The position numbers were made by a program, and so were the translations under genes. A stretch of 64,000 bases of DNA from positions 31,938 to 95,937 of the forward strand of contig NZ_BONZ01000048.1 of assembly GCF_016862975.1 (NCBI RefSeq). Reading direction: 5' to 3'. The stretch is from Rugosimonospora africana. GTDB lineage: Bacteria > Actinomycetota > Actinomycetes > Mycobacteriales > Micromonosporaceae. Positions 42,674 through 51,438 of this stretch are shown here, one piece after another (the stretch's first letter is position 1; each line of letters starts with the position of its first letter). Below the pieces are notes generated by a model that was not told the DNA's origin, did not search any database, and saw nothing but the letters and a program-made list of their open reading frames with translations.

Positions 42674-43306
42674 ATGATTTCCCATGGATCCGCGACCGCG
42701 CGCGCGGCGCTGGCGAGTACGCATGGACGCATCGCGGCCGGTGTTCCCCGCTGGGCGGTGTGGGCTGCGTACGCGGCCACCCTGACCGTGCTGCCGTCCT
42801 GCGTCTGGCGCATCGCCGCCATCCCCTTCCACGGGCCGCTGCTGGAGCGCACCACGACGCTCGCGCGCCATCACGGTCCGGTGCTGTTCACCGGCGCGTG
42901 GTACGCCGTCGCGCTCAGCCTCGTCAGCGAGACGCTGGCGTACCTGACCGTGGGGCTGGTCAGCGAGTGGGGCGAGACAGTGCCGAGGTGGATCCCCGGC
43001 CTGGGTGGCCGCCGGGTACCGGTCCGCGCCGCGGTCATCCCGGCCGCCTTCGGAGCCACGGCACTGACGTTGATCTTCCCGTACACCCTGGTCATGGTGA
43101 GTCTGGGCCGGATGGTCGACGGTACCCGCGGCATCGGTCTGGTCGTGCACGGCTGGCAGGCCGTTGCCTTCGCGATCGCGTACGCCCCGCTGGCGGCATG
43201 GGGCCCGCTGCTCGGCATCGTGACCGTGAGTTACTACCGGCGTCGCCGCCGTGCTCCCCGCCCCGACGACGCGACGCTCACCGCGCGCCCTGCCGCGGAT
43301 AGCTGA
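42674..43306 (+). CDS. Membrane protein, related to the protein at 45092
   Basis: A 210-residue integral-membrane protein with about four helices ('WAVWAAYAATLTVLPSCVW', 'GAWYAVALSLVSETLAYLTVG', and two late segments). It carries 'ETVPRWIPGLGGRRVPVR' followed by 'VIPAAFGATALTLIFPYT', which closely resembles 'QVFPRWIPPLRGRRVPRWLP' and 'IPAWLGAATLAPYG' in the membrane protein encoded at 45092-46213. The two are therefore distant paralogues. It has no enzyme motif. GGAAGGAAG precedes the ATG, and the stop is 12 bp before the histidine kinase start, suggesting one operon. Confidence 0.75.
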   Translation: MISHGSATARAALASTHGRIAAGVPRWAVWAAYAATLTVLPSCVWRIAAIPFHGPLLERTTTLARHHGPVLFTGAWYAVALSLVSETLAYLTVGLVSEWGETVPRWIPGLGGRRVPVRAAVIPAAFGATALTLIFPYTLVMVSLGRMVDGTRGIGLVVHGWQAVAFAIAYAPLAAWGPLLGIVTVSYYRRRRRAPRPDDATLTARPAADS

Positions 43307-43318
43307 CAGACTGTAGTC

Positions 43319-44488
43319 GTGATGCGCCGGATGCTCGCTCCGCTGACGCGGGGCGCCACGTACCGTCGTGGCGTCTACCTTCTGCTCGGCGGAGTGCTGG
43401 CGCTGCCGTACGCGTTGCTGGTCGACGCCTTCGCCCACCTGTTGGCTGACCACCGGACGCAACGCCCGCTCACCCTGCTGGTCGCTGCGGTGGTCACGCC
43501 CGTCACCCTGGTGCCCGCGTTCCTGTCCGGTACCCGCGCTCTGCAGATCGCGGCGGTCCGTTGGCTGTTGGGCATCGAGCTGCCCGAGCCTCGGGCGGAG
43601 CCGGAACGGGAGGCGCGGCTGCGCTCCGCGCTGTGGTTCGCGGTGCATGTCGTGGTCGGTGGGGCTGTCGGAGCCACGCTTGTCGTGGCGGTTCCGCTGG
43701 CGCTGGTGTCCCTCCCGCGTCAGCACAGCGTGCTGACGTGGATGCTCGCGTTCGCCGTGCTGGTGGCCGCCGGCTACGCGGTCGCGGGACTCGGCGCACT
43801 CGCCGCGACGATGGCGCCGGTCCTGCTCGGCCCGTCCGTGGGCGAACGCGTCGCCGCCCTTGAGGCCCGCGCGGTCAGGCTCGCCGAGCGCAACCGCCTG
43901 GCCCGCGAGCTACACGACTCGATCGGGCACGCGCTGACCGTGACCACGCTGCAGGCCGCCGCCGCACGGGAACTGCTCGACACCGACGCGGCGTTCGCCC
44001 GGCGGGCGCTCGAATCGATCGAAGACACCGGGCGCGGCGCGATGGAAGAACTCGACCAGCTCCTCGGCGTCCTGCGCGACGACGAGCCGCACCGGCACAG
44101 ACCTCAGCCGACGCTTGAGGAACTCGACCGTCTCGTCGATGAAGCCAGGCGGGCGGGGGCGCAGGTGTCGCTCATCGTACGCGGCGCGGTCGCCGAGGTG
44201 CCCGCGGCGGTCTCCCGCGAGGGGTACCGGATCGTGCAGGAGAGCATCACCAACGCACTGCGCCACGCCGGCCCGGTACCGGTCGACGTGAACCTCACGG
44301 TGGAACGTGGGCTGCTCACGATCGAGGCGGCCAACGCCGGCGGCACCGGCGGCCGGAGGACCGGACAGGGGCGGGGACTGGCGGGCATGCGGGAGCGGGT
44401 GGCGCTGCTCGGCGGGGCGATGAGCGCCGGACCCGACGAAGGCCGGTGGCGGCTTCGGGTACGGCTTCCGGTACAAAGGCAACCGTGA
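43319..44488 (+). CDS. Sensor histidine kinase (NarL-type)
   Basis: A 389-residue membrane kinase. Four or five helices span residues 15-190. The dimerisation His is in 'LARELHDSIGHALTVTTLQ' and the ATPase domain includes 'EGYRIVQESITNALRHAG' and 'GRGLAGMRERVALLGG', giving the N and G boxes. A GTG at 43319 or ATG at 43322 starts it. The stop overlaps the response regulator start by 4 bp. It is preceded by a membrane protein and the unit is followed convergently by a second related membrane protein. Confidence 0.9.
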   Translation: MMRRMLAPLTRGATYRRGVYLLLGGVLALPYALLVDAFAHLLADHRTQRPLTLLVAAVVTPVTLVPAFLSGTRALQIAAVRWLLGIELPEPRAEPEREARLRSALWFAVHVVVGGAVGATLVVAVPLALVSLPRQHSVLTWMLAFAVLVAAGYAVAGLGALAATMAPVLLGPSVGERVAALEARAVRLAERNRLARELHDSIGHALTVTTLQAAAARELLDTDAAFARRALESIEDTGRGAMEELDQLLGVLRDDEPHRHRPQPTLEELDRLVDEARRAGAQVSLIVRGAVAEVPAAVSREGYRIVQESITNALRHAGPVPVDVNLTVERGLLTIEAANAGGTGGRRTGQGRGLAGMRERVALLGGAMSAGPDEGRWRLRVRLPVQRQP

Positions 44489-45141
44489 CCATCAGGGTGG
44501 CCATCGTCGACGACGACGAACTGATCCGGATCGGGCTACGCGCCATCGTCGGCGCACAGCCGGACCTGGAAGTCGTCGCGGAAGCCGGGGATGGCGCGGA
44601 TGTCCCCGACATCGTCGCGCGAACCCGGCCGCACGTGCTGCTCATCGATGTGCGGATGCCGGGGATCGACGGCCTCCAGGCGACCCGGCACCTGCTCGCC
44701 ACCTCGGCCGACCCACCCCGGGTGCTCGTCATCACCACGTTCGAGAACGACGAGTACGTCTACGACGCGCTGCGCGCCGGGGCGGCCGGCTTCCTGCTCA
44801 AGCGCGCCCGGCCGGCGGAGATGGTCGAGGCCATCCGGGTGATCGCCGCCGGCGACTCGGTGCTGTTTCCGGCCGCGATCCGTCGCCTCGCCGGGGCGTA
44901 CGGCGGGTCCGGCGACGATCGCGTGCGCGCCGCGCGGCTGACCGACCGCGAGGCGGAGGTGCTGCGGCTGATGGCCACCGGCCGCTCCAACCCGGAAATC
45001 GCCGAGCATCTGGTCGTGGGTGTCGAGACCGTCAAGACCCACGTCCGCAACGTGCTCGCCAAGCTCGGCTGTCGCGACCGCACCCAGGCCGTCATCGCGG
45101 CCTACGAGTCGGGCTTCGTGAACCCGAACGGCCTTCCGTAA
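44485..45141 (+). CDS. NarL/LuxR-family response regulator
   Basis: A 218-residue regulator. Receiver: 'VAIVDDDELIRIGL', phospho-Asp in 'VLLIDVRMPGIDG', Lys in 'GFLLKRARPAEMV'. HTH: 'LTDREAEVLRLMATGRSN', 'VETVKTHVRNVLAKLGCRD'. GTG at 44485 follows AAAGG and overlaps the kinase stop. Its 3' end overlaps the convergent membrane-protein gene by 50 bp. Confidence 0.93.
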   Translation: MTIRVAIVDDDELIRIGLRAIVGAQPDLEVVAEAGDGADVPDIVARTRPHVLLIDVRMPGIDGLQATRHLLATSADPPRVLVITTFENDEYVYDALRAGAAGFLLKRARPAEMVEAIRVIAAGDSVLFPAAIRRLAGAYGGSGDDRVRAARLTDREAEVLRLMATGRSNPEIAEHLVVGVETVKTHVRNVLAKLGCRDRTQAVIAAYESGFVNPNGLP

Positions 45142-46213
45142 CCACGCCGCAGGCCGGTCGGGTTCGCCGCTGGTACGACCAGGCGGCAGCGGCCAGCGCC
45201 GCACCGAACACGGCGAACGGGCCCAGCCCGCACCAGGCGACCAGCAGGGCGTCGCCCGAGGACGGGAACTGCCCGCGGGGCATGGTGACCAGGCCGGCCG
45301 TACCGAGTGCGCAGTAGACGACGCCCGCCGCCCCGTACGGCGCCAGCGTGGCGGCACCGAGCCAGGCAGGGATCAGCGGCAGCCACCGCGGTACCCGCCG
45401 GCCGCGCAGCGGCGGGATCCACCGGGGGAAGACCTGCCCCCACGGCCGTACCAGACCGAAGAGCAGGAACAGCCCGAGCGCGGCCAGCAGCGCGGTGACG
45501 TCGATGCCCCACGATTCGAGGGTGAGGATCAGGCCGGAGGTGCCGTTGCGGCGGAAGTCGGCGACAATCTCCGCACCGCTCATCCCCGCGAACGTGCCGC
45601 CCACCGCCCAGGTCGTCTTCATGGCGGCGTACGGGACGAACCCGGCGGCTCCCGCCCATGCCAGCCGGCGAACCCGCCGAGGGGGAGTGGACGGCTGCGG
45701 TCGTACCGCGACGAACGACGCGTCATGGACCCTGCCGCAGCGCGGACAGCTGCCACGGGTCGCGTGCCCGAAACTGAGCGCGGTTCCGATCAGCAGAACG
45801 GCGCCCGCCGCGGCCAGAACCTGATTCGCGGTGGCGAGCCAACTGTCGACGGTCTGCGCGAACACCAGCTCGATGAGGTCCATCAGCAGGCCGAAGGCCA
45901 GCATCGCGACAGGCAGGCAGAGCCCCCACAGCAACGAGAGCACGGCTCGTCGGGCCCCCGGCCGCCGGCGCGGCCGGGTGGCGGCAAGCGCGGCGGCCGC
46001 CACCGCCGCGGCCACCGCGACAATGGCCCAGTCGAAGCCGGCCGGCCACCGATGCGGGCCGTGATACAGGGCGGGGGTGCCGGTCGCCGCCACCAGTACG
46101 CCGAATCCGGCATAGGCGACCGCCCAGCAGAACGTCGCCGTGGCCACCCAGCGCGGCCACTGCCGCCAGCGCCGCACCGGTCGGACCTTGTCCTGTCGAA
46201 ACACGTCGATCAT
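45092..46213 (-). CDS. Multi-helix membrane protein with a CxxC pair
   Basis: A 373-residue membrane protein with about eight helices. In the middle 'GSCPRCGRVHDASF' gives a Cys-x-x-Cys pair that could bind zinc or react to redox. The C-terminal half resembles the smaller protein at 42674 ('QVFPRWIPPLRGRRVP', 'IPAWLGAATLAPYGAAGVV'). I chose the ATG at 46213 (MIDVFRQDK); the frame is open upstream without homology. It is convergent with the response regulator and overlaps it by 50 bp. It may be a target or accessory of that system. Confidence 0.7.
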   Translation of the reverse strand: MIDVFRQDKVRPVRRWRQWPRWVATATFCWAVAYAGFGVLVAATGTPALYHGPHRWPAGFDWAIVAVAAAVAAAALAATRPRRRPGARRAVLSLLWGLCLPVAMLAFGLLMDLIELVFAQTVDSWLATANQVLAAAGAVLLIGTALSFGHATRGSCPRCGRVHDASFVAVRPQPSTPPRRVRRLAWAGAAGFVPYAAMKTTWAVGGTFAGMSGAEIVADFRRNGTSGLILTLESWGIDVTALLAALGLFLLFGLVRPWGQVFPRWIPPLRGRRVPRWLPLIPAWLGAATLAPYGAAGVVYCALGTAGLVTMPRGQFPSSGDALLVAWCGLGPFAVFGAALAAAAWSYQRRTRPACGVVTEGRSGSRSPTRRPR

Positions 46214-46442
46214 GGCTTGAGCATCGCGCCGGCCCCGGGCCGGCCACCTCCCCCCGGGGGGTGAAGGCGCCGCCACGGCAGAGTGATCCACGGCGGAGTG
46301 ATCCCGATCCTGCGGCCGCCTGACGGTCGCGCCGTCGCGAATTCCGTAGCCAGTTGCGTATTTTCACCGACTCGGGTTCGCCCGCCAACACCGACGATTC
46401 GCTCTGGATGTGCACATCCGATGCTCCCCGGAGGAGGTGTCA

Positions 46443-47720
46443 GTGTTCTTTCGACGCACAGTCAGAACCGCCGCGGTCGCGGGTGCGATCGCGATGGTCG
46501 CGCTGGGCGTGGTCACGGTCACGCCCGGCGCCGCGTTCACCGCGCCCGCGCAGCCAGGCAATGGCGCCACGCTGCACCAGCTCACACTGCCCGCGCCGAA
46601 GAAGCCGGCGATGAAATCCAGCAAAGCCAACGTGACCAACAAGGGCGATTGCGCGACGGCGCAGGCGAACCTCAAGTCCTTCGCGGCCAAGGGACAGAAG
46701 ACGGTCAGTTGCACCACCGTCGGATCGATGCCGCCCAAGGGCGGCATGACGCCGGCAGTCGTGCCGCCCTGCGCTTCCCTCGAGACCGGAATCTGGTGGT
46801 ACCAGCGGGACGGCGCATGCATGATCAGCTACATCACGGAGACGATCTTCGAGGCCAACGACGGTGAGATTCTCGGTCAGGCGTTCTTCCAGGTCAACCA
46901 GGATCTGAGTCTCCAGTACAACCGCACGACGTACTTCGAGAACGAGACGATCACGTTCTACGACTACTGGGGGCTCGGAGACACCACCCACGAGCTGACC
47001 ATGGTCGGCTACTGCGATGGCAGCTGCACACTCCTGGACGGGTCCGCTTGGGACAACCTCATCAGCCCCGGGCAGACCGTCTACGGCCAGACCGTGTACG
47101 AGGGAGTGACGTTCGGCCCGCGCACCTACAGCGCCACCGGATACGTCTTCCAGTTGCTCGTCCCGTCCGCTGCCTCCACCGGGCCGCTCTACTGGTACGG
47201 GCCGCCCACGATCCGCTGCGACGGCGAGCTGAACAACGTCGGAGCCGGCTGCGTCTTCCCGGAGTGGACGCCGATCTGGGGTGCGTCGGTCGCCGCGTAC
47301 GGGGCCGCCGCGCTGAACATCGACATCGCCGAGCTGTACCTGCCGGACGGGTGGGGGCTGGTCACGCCGCTGACCCGGCAGACCGACCAGGGCAGGATGG
47401 ACGCGAACCGCAACGCCGTCTGCAGTGGGTTCATCTCGTTCGGGGGCACCGACTCCTGCGACGAGTACGCGTTCGCGAGCACCCACCAGAGCGGCGGCGA
47501 ACTGGGCCTCAGGTTCGCCAACTGCGCCGAGGTCGGGTACACCCAGGCCGGCGGGCAGTGGGTCTGGTACGAGGTCAGGTGGACCGGCAACGAGCACTGC
47601 CTGATCGGGCACGTCGACCTGGCCTCCAACGTCAGCCTCGGCCGCAGCCTGTCCAACGAGGTCTACACGCCCTACCGGGTGCTGGACGGTGATCCGTTCT
47701 ACGTGTACGCCACGGCGTAG
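46443..47720 (+). CDS. Secreted NucA/NucB-type deoxyribonuclease
   Basis: A 425-residue exported protein. A Sec signal (residues 1-35, 'AIAMVALGVVTVTPGAAF') is followed by a beta-rich N-terminal half with several Cys ('DCATAQANLKSFAAKG', 'YCDGSCTLLDG'). The C-terminal third contains 'RQTDQGRMDANRNAVCSGF' and 'TDSCDEYAFASTHQSG' (Asp340, Glu341), the hallmark of NucA/NucB sporulation and competence nucleases, and ends with a hydrophobic beta region. The GTG at 46443 is 6 bp after GGAGGAGG. No inhibitor gene is adjacent. A role in degrading extracellular DNA is likely. Confidence 0.78.
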   Translation: MFFRRTVRTAAVAGAIAMVALGVVTVTPGAAFTAPAQPGNGATLHQLTLPAPKKPAMKSSKANVTNKGDCATAQANLKSFAAKGQKTVSCTTVGSMPPKGGMTPAVVPPCASLETGIWWYQRDGACMISYITETIFEANDGEILGQAFFQVNQDLSLQYNRTTYFENETITFYDYWGLGDTTHELTMVGYCDGSCTLLDGSAWDNLISPGQTVYGQTVYEGVTFGPRTYSATGYVFQLLVPSAASTGPLYWYGPPTIRCDGELNNVGAGCVFPEWTPIWGASVAAYGAAALNIDIAELYLPDGWGLVTPLTRQTDQGRMDANRNAVCSGFISFGGTDSCDEYAFASTHQSGGELGLRFANCAEVGYTQAGGQWVWYEVRWTGNEHCLIGHVDLASNVSLGRSLSNEVYTPYRVLDGDPFYVYATA

Positions 47721-47836
47721 CGATCCGGCACGGCTGTCGCCTCCCCAACAGTTCCGTAATCGTCACCCATCGATGGGACCATTGGCTTTCGAGAACAGCC
47801 AGTGGGACGGCGGAACTGCTTCGGGGAGGCGGCGGC

Positions 47837-50533
47837 ATGTCGCTGGTGGGCCGGGACACGCAACTGGCACGGCTCGACGACGCGGTTGCGGCGGTCCTCG
47901 ACGGCCGGTTCGTCGCCGTCGAGGTCTGCGGCGAGGCCGGCATGGGCAAGACCCGGATGCTGGCCGAGCTGGAACGCCGGGCGGCCCGCGCGGGCCTGCT
48001 CGTCCGCGCCGGCCACGCCACCCAGTTCGAGCAGGAGGTGCCGTTCGGCGTCTACGCCGACCTGGTACCGGCCGGCGAGCTGGGCGAGCCGGCCACCCGG
48101 TCGCGGGTACACGACGGCGCCCGCCGGATACTCGCCGAGGCGGCCGCACCCGGCACCGCGCTACTGCTGGACGACGTGCACTGGGCCGACCCGGCCTCGC
48201 TGGAACTCACCGAACAGCTGATCCGGCGGCCGCCGCGGGTACCCCTGCTGATCGCGATCGCGTTTCGCGGCACCGCCGCACCCGCCCGGCTCGTCGGCGC
48301 GATCGACCGGCTGGGTGCCGCGGCGATCGTGCTCGACCTCCCACCGCTGGCCCCGGACGACGTGCAGCGCCTACTGACCGGCGTGCCGCGGCGGCGGCGC
48401 ACGCTGATTCTTCGTGCCGGGCTCGGCAACCCGCTCTACCTCGCGGCACTGTCCCGGCTGCCCGACCGGACGCTCGACGACCTCGCGGCGCTCGCCGAGC
48501 GGCACGGCCCGGCGGACGCCGACTGGTTGGCCGGCTCGCAGCGGCGCATCCTCGCCGGCCTGGCCGCCGAGATCACCGCCCTCGCCGCGCCCGTGCAGCG
48601 GGTCGCCCACGTCGCCGCGGTGGTCGGCGACCACGCCACGATCGATCTCATCGCGGCGGTCGCCGATCTGCCGGTCGCGGCCGTCGTCGCGGCCATCGAC
48701 GAACTGGACCGGCTGGGCTTCGTGCGTACCGACGGCGCGCGGGTGCTCTACCGGCATCCGCTCATCCGCGCCGCCGCGCACGCGCTGACCGGGTCCGCGT
48801 GGCGTTTCCAGGCCCACGCCCGTACCGCCGAATTCCTGCGTACCCGTCGCGCGCCGCTGCCCGTCGTGGCCTACCACACCGAACAGTCCGCGCAGTACGG
48901 CGACGAAGCCGCGGCGGCCACCCTCGTCGAGGCCGGCGTCGCGTTCGCCTACGAGGCCCCGGCACAGGCCGCCCGCTGGCTGGGCACCGCGCTGCGCATC
49001 ATGCCGGACAGCGATGAACAGCGCGCCACCGTCGAGCTGTGGCACGCCCGCGCGCTCGGCCGGGGCGGACAGCTCGAACGCAGCCGGGAGGTGCTCCAGC
49101 GGCTGCGCCACGCCCCAGCGCCGATCCGTGCCCAGGCCGAGGCGTTCGGCGTGGCCGTGGCCCGGCAGCTGGGCGGGTTCGCCGAGGCCGCGGCGACCCT
49201 GAACGCGCGGCTGGCCCGCGGCGACCTCGATCCGTTCGGCGAGGCCAAGCTGCGCGTCGAACTCGCCGCGGTCGACGCGTTCCGGGAGGACCCGGCATCG
49301 ACCGTGTGCCACGCCCAGCGGGCGCTCGCGCTGCTCGACCCCGACCGTCGCGTCCACGTCGGGGCGGCGCGGACACTGCTGGCGCTCGGCTCGCTCTATG
49401 CCGGGGACACCGCCGCCGCGCGCCGTCACATCGTCGACGCCGCCGGCACCATCGACGCCGTCAGCGACGCCGACCTGCGCCCGTACGTGGAGGTCGTCTC
49501 GCCGCTGGCGCTGACCGAGATCCAACTGGGCCACTTCGCCGACGCCACCCGGCACCTCGACCGCGCCCGGCGAATCCTCGACGTGCTCGGGCCGAGCAGC
49601 GCGTCGCCGTACCTGCTGTGCATGGAAGCCTTGCTGCACACCCGTACCGGGCGGCTGGCCCGGGCGATGGACAGCGCCGAGGACGCGCTGGCCGCCGCCG
49701 ACCGGGTCGGCAGCCCGGAGATGCGCGCCATGGCCACCGCCGCCCGGTTCCGTTCGCACCTGTGGATCGCCGGCCCGGCCGCCGTCCTCGCCGTCACTGC
49801 CGACAGCACCGGCGACACCGAGCTGCCGCGCTCCCGCGCCTGGCGGCGCACCTACCGCAACGAGTTGGCGCTCGTGCACGCCGCCGCCGGCCACGCCCGC
49901 ACCGGCCTCGACCTGCTCGCCGAGGACGAGGCCCGGCCGTCGGCGCACCCACCGACCGTGGTGGCGCGGGCGGCGATCGCGGCGCTCGCGCACGCGGAGT
50001 CCGGGGACTTCGCCGGGGCCGCGGATGCCGCGGGGCGCGCGCTCGACGCGGCCACCGGGCTCCCGTACGAGCACGCGCTCGCCCGGCTGAGCGAGGGATT
50101 CGCCGCCTTCCGGCAGCGGCGGGTCGAGCGGGCCGTTGCCGCGGCGGACGCGGCGGCCGGTGGGTTCGCCGCGGCGGGTACCCCGGTGGAGGAGGCACTC
50201 GCCCACCACCTCGCGGGTGCCGCGTACCGGGCGGCGGGCCAGGCCCACCAGGCCGGGCAGGCGTTGGCCCGTGCCGCCGCCGGCTACCGCGACCACGGCG
50301 CCACCTGGCTGTCATCGATGCTTGCCGGCACACCGGTGGCGGGCAAGGTATCGCTCACGCCGCGCGAACGGGAAATCGCCGAGCTGGCCACGACCGGGCT
50401 GAGCAACAAGGAGATCGCCGACCGGCTGTATCTGAGCCGCCGCACCGTCGAGTCGCACCTCAACCGCATCTTCGCCAAGCTCGACGTGCGCTCGCGCACC
50501 GCGATGGCCCACCGGCTCACCGACCTTCGGTAG
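47837..50533 (+). CDS. LAL-type LuxR regulator (AAA ATPase + LuxR HTH)
   Basis: An 898-residue regulator of the MalT-like LAL class. An AAA/NACHT-type ATPase is near the N-terminus ('LVGRDTQLARLDDAV', Walker A 'GEAGMGKTR' at 32-40, 'ALLLDDVHWADPASLEL' as Walker B). A long helical repeat region fills the middle. The LuxR HTH is at the end: 'LTPREREIAELATTGLSN' then 'SRRTVESHLNRIFAKLDV'. The size is typical (850-1000). GGGGAGG precedes the ATG at 47837. It may govern nearby secreted enzymes, but targets are not visible. Confidence 0.92.
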   Translation: MSLVGRDTQLARLDDAVAAVLDGRFVAVEVCGEAGMGKTRMLAELERRAARAGLLVRAGHATQFEQEVPFGVYADLVPAGELGEPATRSRVHDGARRILAEAAAPGTALLLDDVHWADPASLELTEQLIRRPPRVPLLIAIAFRGTAAPARLVGAIDRLGAAAIVLDLPPLAPDDVQRLLTGVPRRRRTLILRAGLGNPLYLAALSRLPDRTLDDLAALAERHGPADADWLAGSQRRILAGLAAEITALAAPVQRVAHVAAVVGDHATIDLIAAVADLPVAAVVAAIDELDRLGFVRTDGARVLYRHPLIRAAAHALTGSAWRFQAHARTAEFLRTRRAPLPVVAYHTEQSAQYGDEAAAATLVEAGVAFAYEAPAQAARWLGTALRIMPDSDEQRATVELWHARALGRGGQLERSREVLQRLRHAPAPIRAQAEAFGVAVARQLGGFAEAAATLNARLARGDLDPFGEAKLRVELAAVDAFREDPASTVCHAQRALALLDPDRRVHVGAARTLLALGSLYAGDTAAARRHIVDAAGTIDAVSDADLRPYVEVVSPLALTEIQLGHFADATRHLDRARRILDVLGPSSASPYLLCMEALLHTRTGRLARAMDSAEDALAAADRVGSPEMRAMATAARFRSHLWIAGPAAVLAVTADSTGDTELPRSRAWRRTYRNELALVHAAAGHARTGLDLLAEDEARPSAHPPTVVARAAIAALAHAESGDFAGAADAAGRALDAATGLPYEHALARLSEGFAAFRQRRVERAVAAADAAAGGFAAAGTPVEEALAHHLAGAAYRAAGQAHQAGQALARAAAGYRDHGATWLSSMLAGTPVAGKVSLTPREREIAELATTGLSNKEIADRLYLSRRTVESHLNRIFAKLDVRSRTAMAHRLTDLR

Positions 50534-50593
50534 CCGGTTGTGTAGTTTCACCGATCCCGGCAGGCGCGCCGGCCGGTGATAGATTGCCGACGA

Positions 50594-50703
50594 GGTCTCG
50601 AGTGCCAGCATCAAGCCCCGGCTCGCTGGCCGGCAACCCTCCAATCGTGGGTGGGGTGCCCCGGGTGACGACCCGGCCCGGCGCGCGGTGCGCCGGGCAA
50701 GCC
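50594..50703 (+). promoter_or_regulatory. SAM-IV riboswitch
   Basis: The stretch matches the SAM-IV consensus closely: GGTC and GACC close stem P1 (50594 and 50672), with inner blocks GAGTGCCAGC, TCAAGCCCCGGC, CTGGCCGGCAACCCTCC and GGTGGGGTGCCCCGGGTGA in order. A second hairpin (CCCGGCGCGC...GCGCCGGG, about 50677-50698) follows and probably belongs to the structure. It ends 15 bp upstream of the ribosome site of the GNAT gene. SAM-IV elements normally switch off sulfur-amino-acid genes when SAM is abundant. Confidence 0.9.
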
Positions 50704-50728
50704 GCGATACCTCGTCCGGAGGCCACGC

Positions 50729-51373
50729 ATGTCTGTCCCGTCGTCCCCAACCGTCCTCACCTGCCCGGTGCTGCAGGGTCGCCTGGTCCGCCTCGAGCCG
50801 CTGGGGCACCGGCACGCCACCGACCTCGCCGCGGCGTGTGAGGAGGACCGAAGCTCGTACGCGTTCACCTGGGTGCCGACCGCGGCCGAGGTCGACGCGT
50901 ACATCGACGCCCAGCTCGCCAGGGCGGATTCCGGAAGGCTGGCGCCCTTTGCCGTGGTGGACAAGGCATCGGGTCGCGCGGTCGGAGCGACCGCGTACTG
51001 GGATCCGCGGCCGTGGCCGGACGGCACCGGGCTCTGCGCGATCGAGATCGGCTTCAGTTGGCTGGCCGCGTCGGCGCAGGGCCGGGGGATCAACGCCGAA
51101 GCGAAGCTGCTGCTCTTCGACTACGCGTTCACCGCGTTCGGGGTGGCCCGGGTCGACCTGAAGACCGATGCGCGCAACCGCCGCTCCCGCGCGGCGATCG
51201 AGAGCGTGGGCGGGACATTCGAGGGCGTACTGCGCCGCTGGTCGCGGTCGTGGACTCCCGGAGAGGACGGCCAGCTGCGGGACTCGGCGATGTACTCCAT
51301 CGTGGCCGACGAGTGGCCGCAGCGGCGCGCCCGGTTGACCGCACGGCTGGCTGAGCGCCGTCCGCATGCGTGA
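50729..51373 (+). CDS. GNAT N-acetyltransferase (RimJ/RimL-like), under a SAM-IV riboswitch
   Basis: A 214-residue acetyltransferase. '[20 protein letters not shown]' opens the domain, '[20 protein letters not shown]' is the acetyl-CoA-binding core (R/Q-x-x-G-x-G type), and '[20 protein letters not shown]' is the conserved late motif of the RimJ/RimL group. GGAGG lies 6 bp before the ATG. The SAM-IV riboswitch directly upstream ties it to sulfur/SAM metabolism, possibly acetylating a methionine-pathway intermediate or a modified amino acid. The substrate is unknown. Confidence 0.88.
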   Translation: MSVPSSPTVLTCPVLQGRLVRLEPLGHRHATDLAAACEEDRSSYAFTWVPTAAEVDAYIDAQLARADSGRLAPFAVVDKASGRAVGATAYWDPRPWPDGTGLCAIEIGFSWLAASAQGRGINAEAKLLLFDYAFTAFGVARVDLKTDARNRRSRAAIESVGGTFEGVLRRWSRSWTPGEDGQLRDSAMYSIVADEWPQRRARLTARLAERRPHA

Positions 51374-51438
51374 CCGCGCGTGCCGGCCTGTACCGGGCGG
51401 GTCGGCGCCCGGTACGGGCCGGGCCGGATGAGGCCGGC

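Noticed and set aside
49039..50841. A 600-codon open frame on the plus strand
   Set aside because: It is a shifted frame within the LAL regulator, Arg-rich and domain-free. It also runs through the SAM-IV riboswitch.
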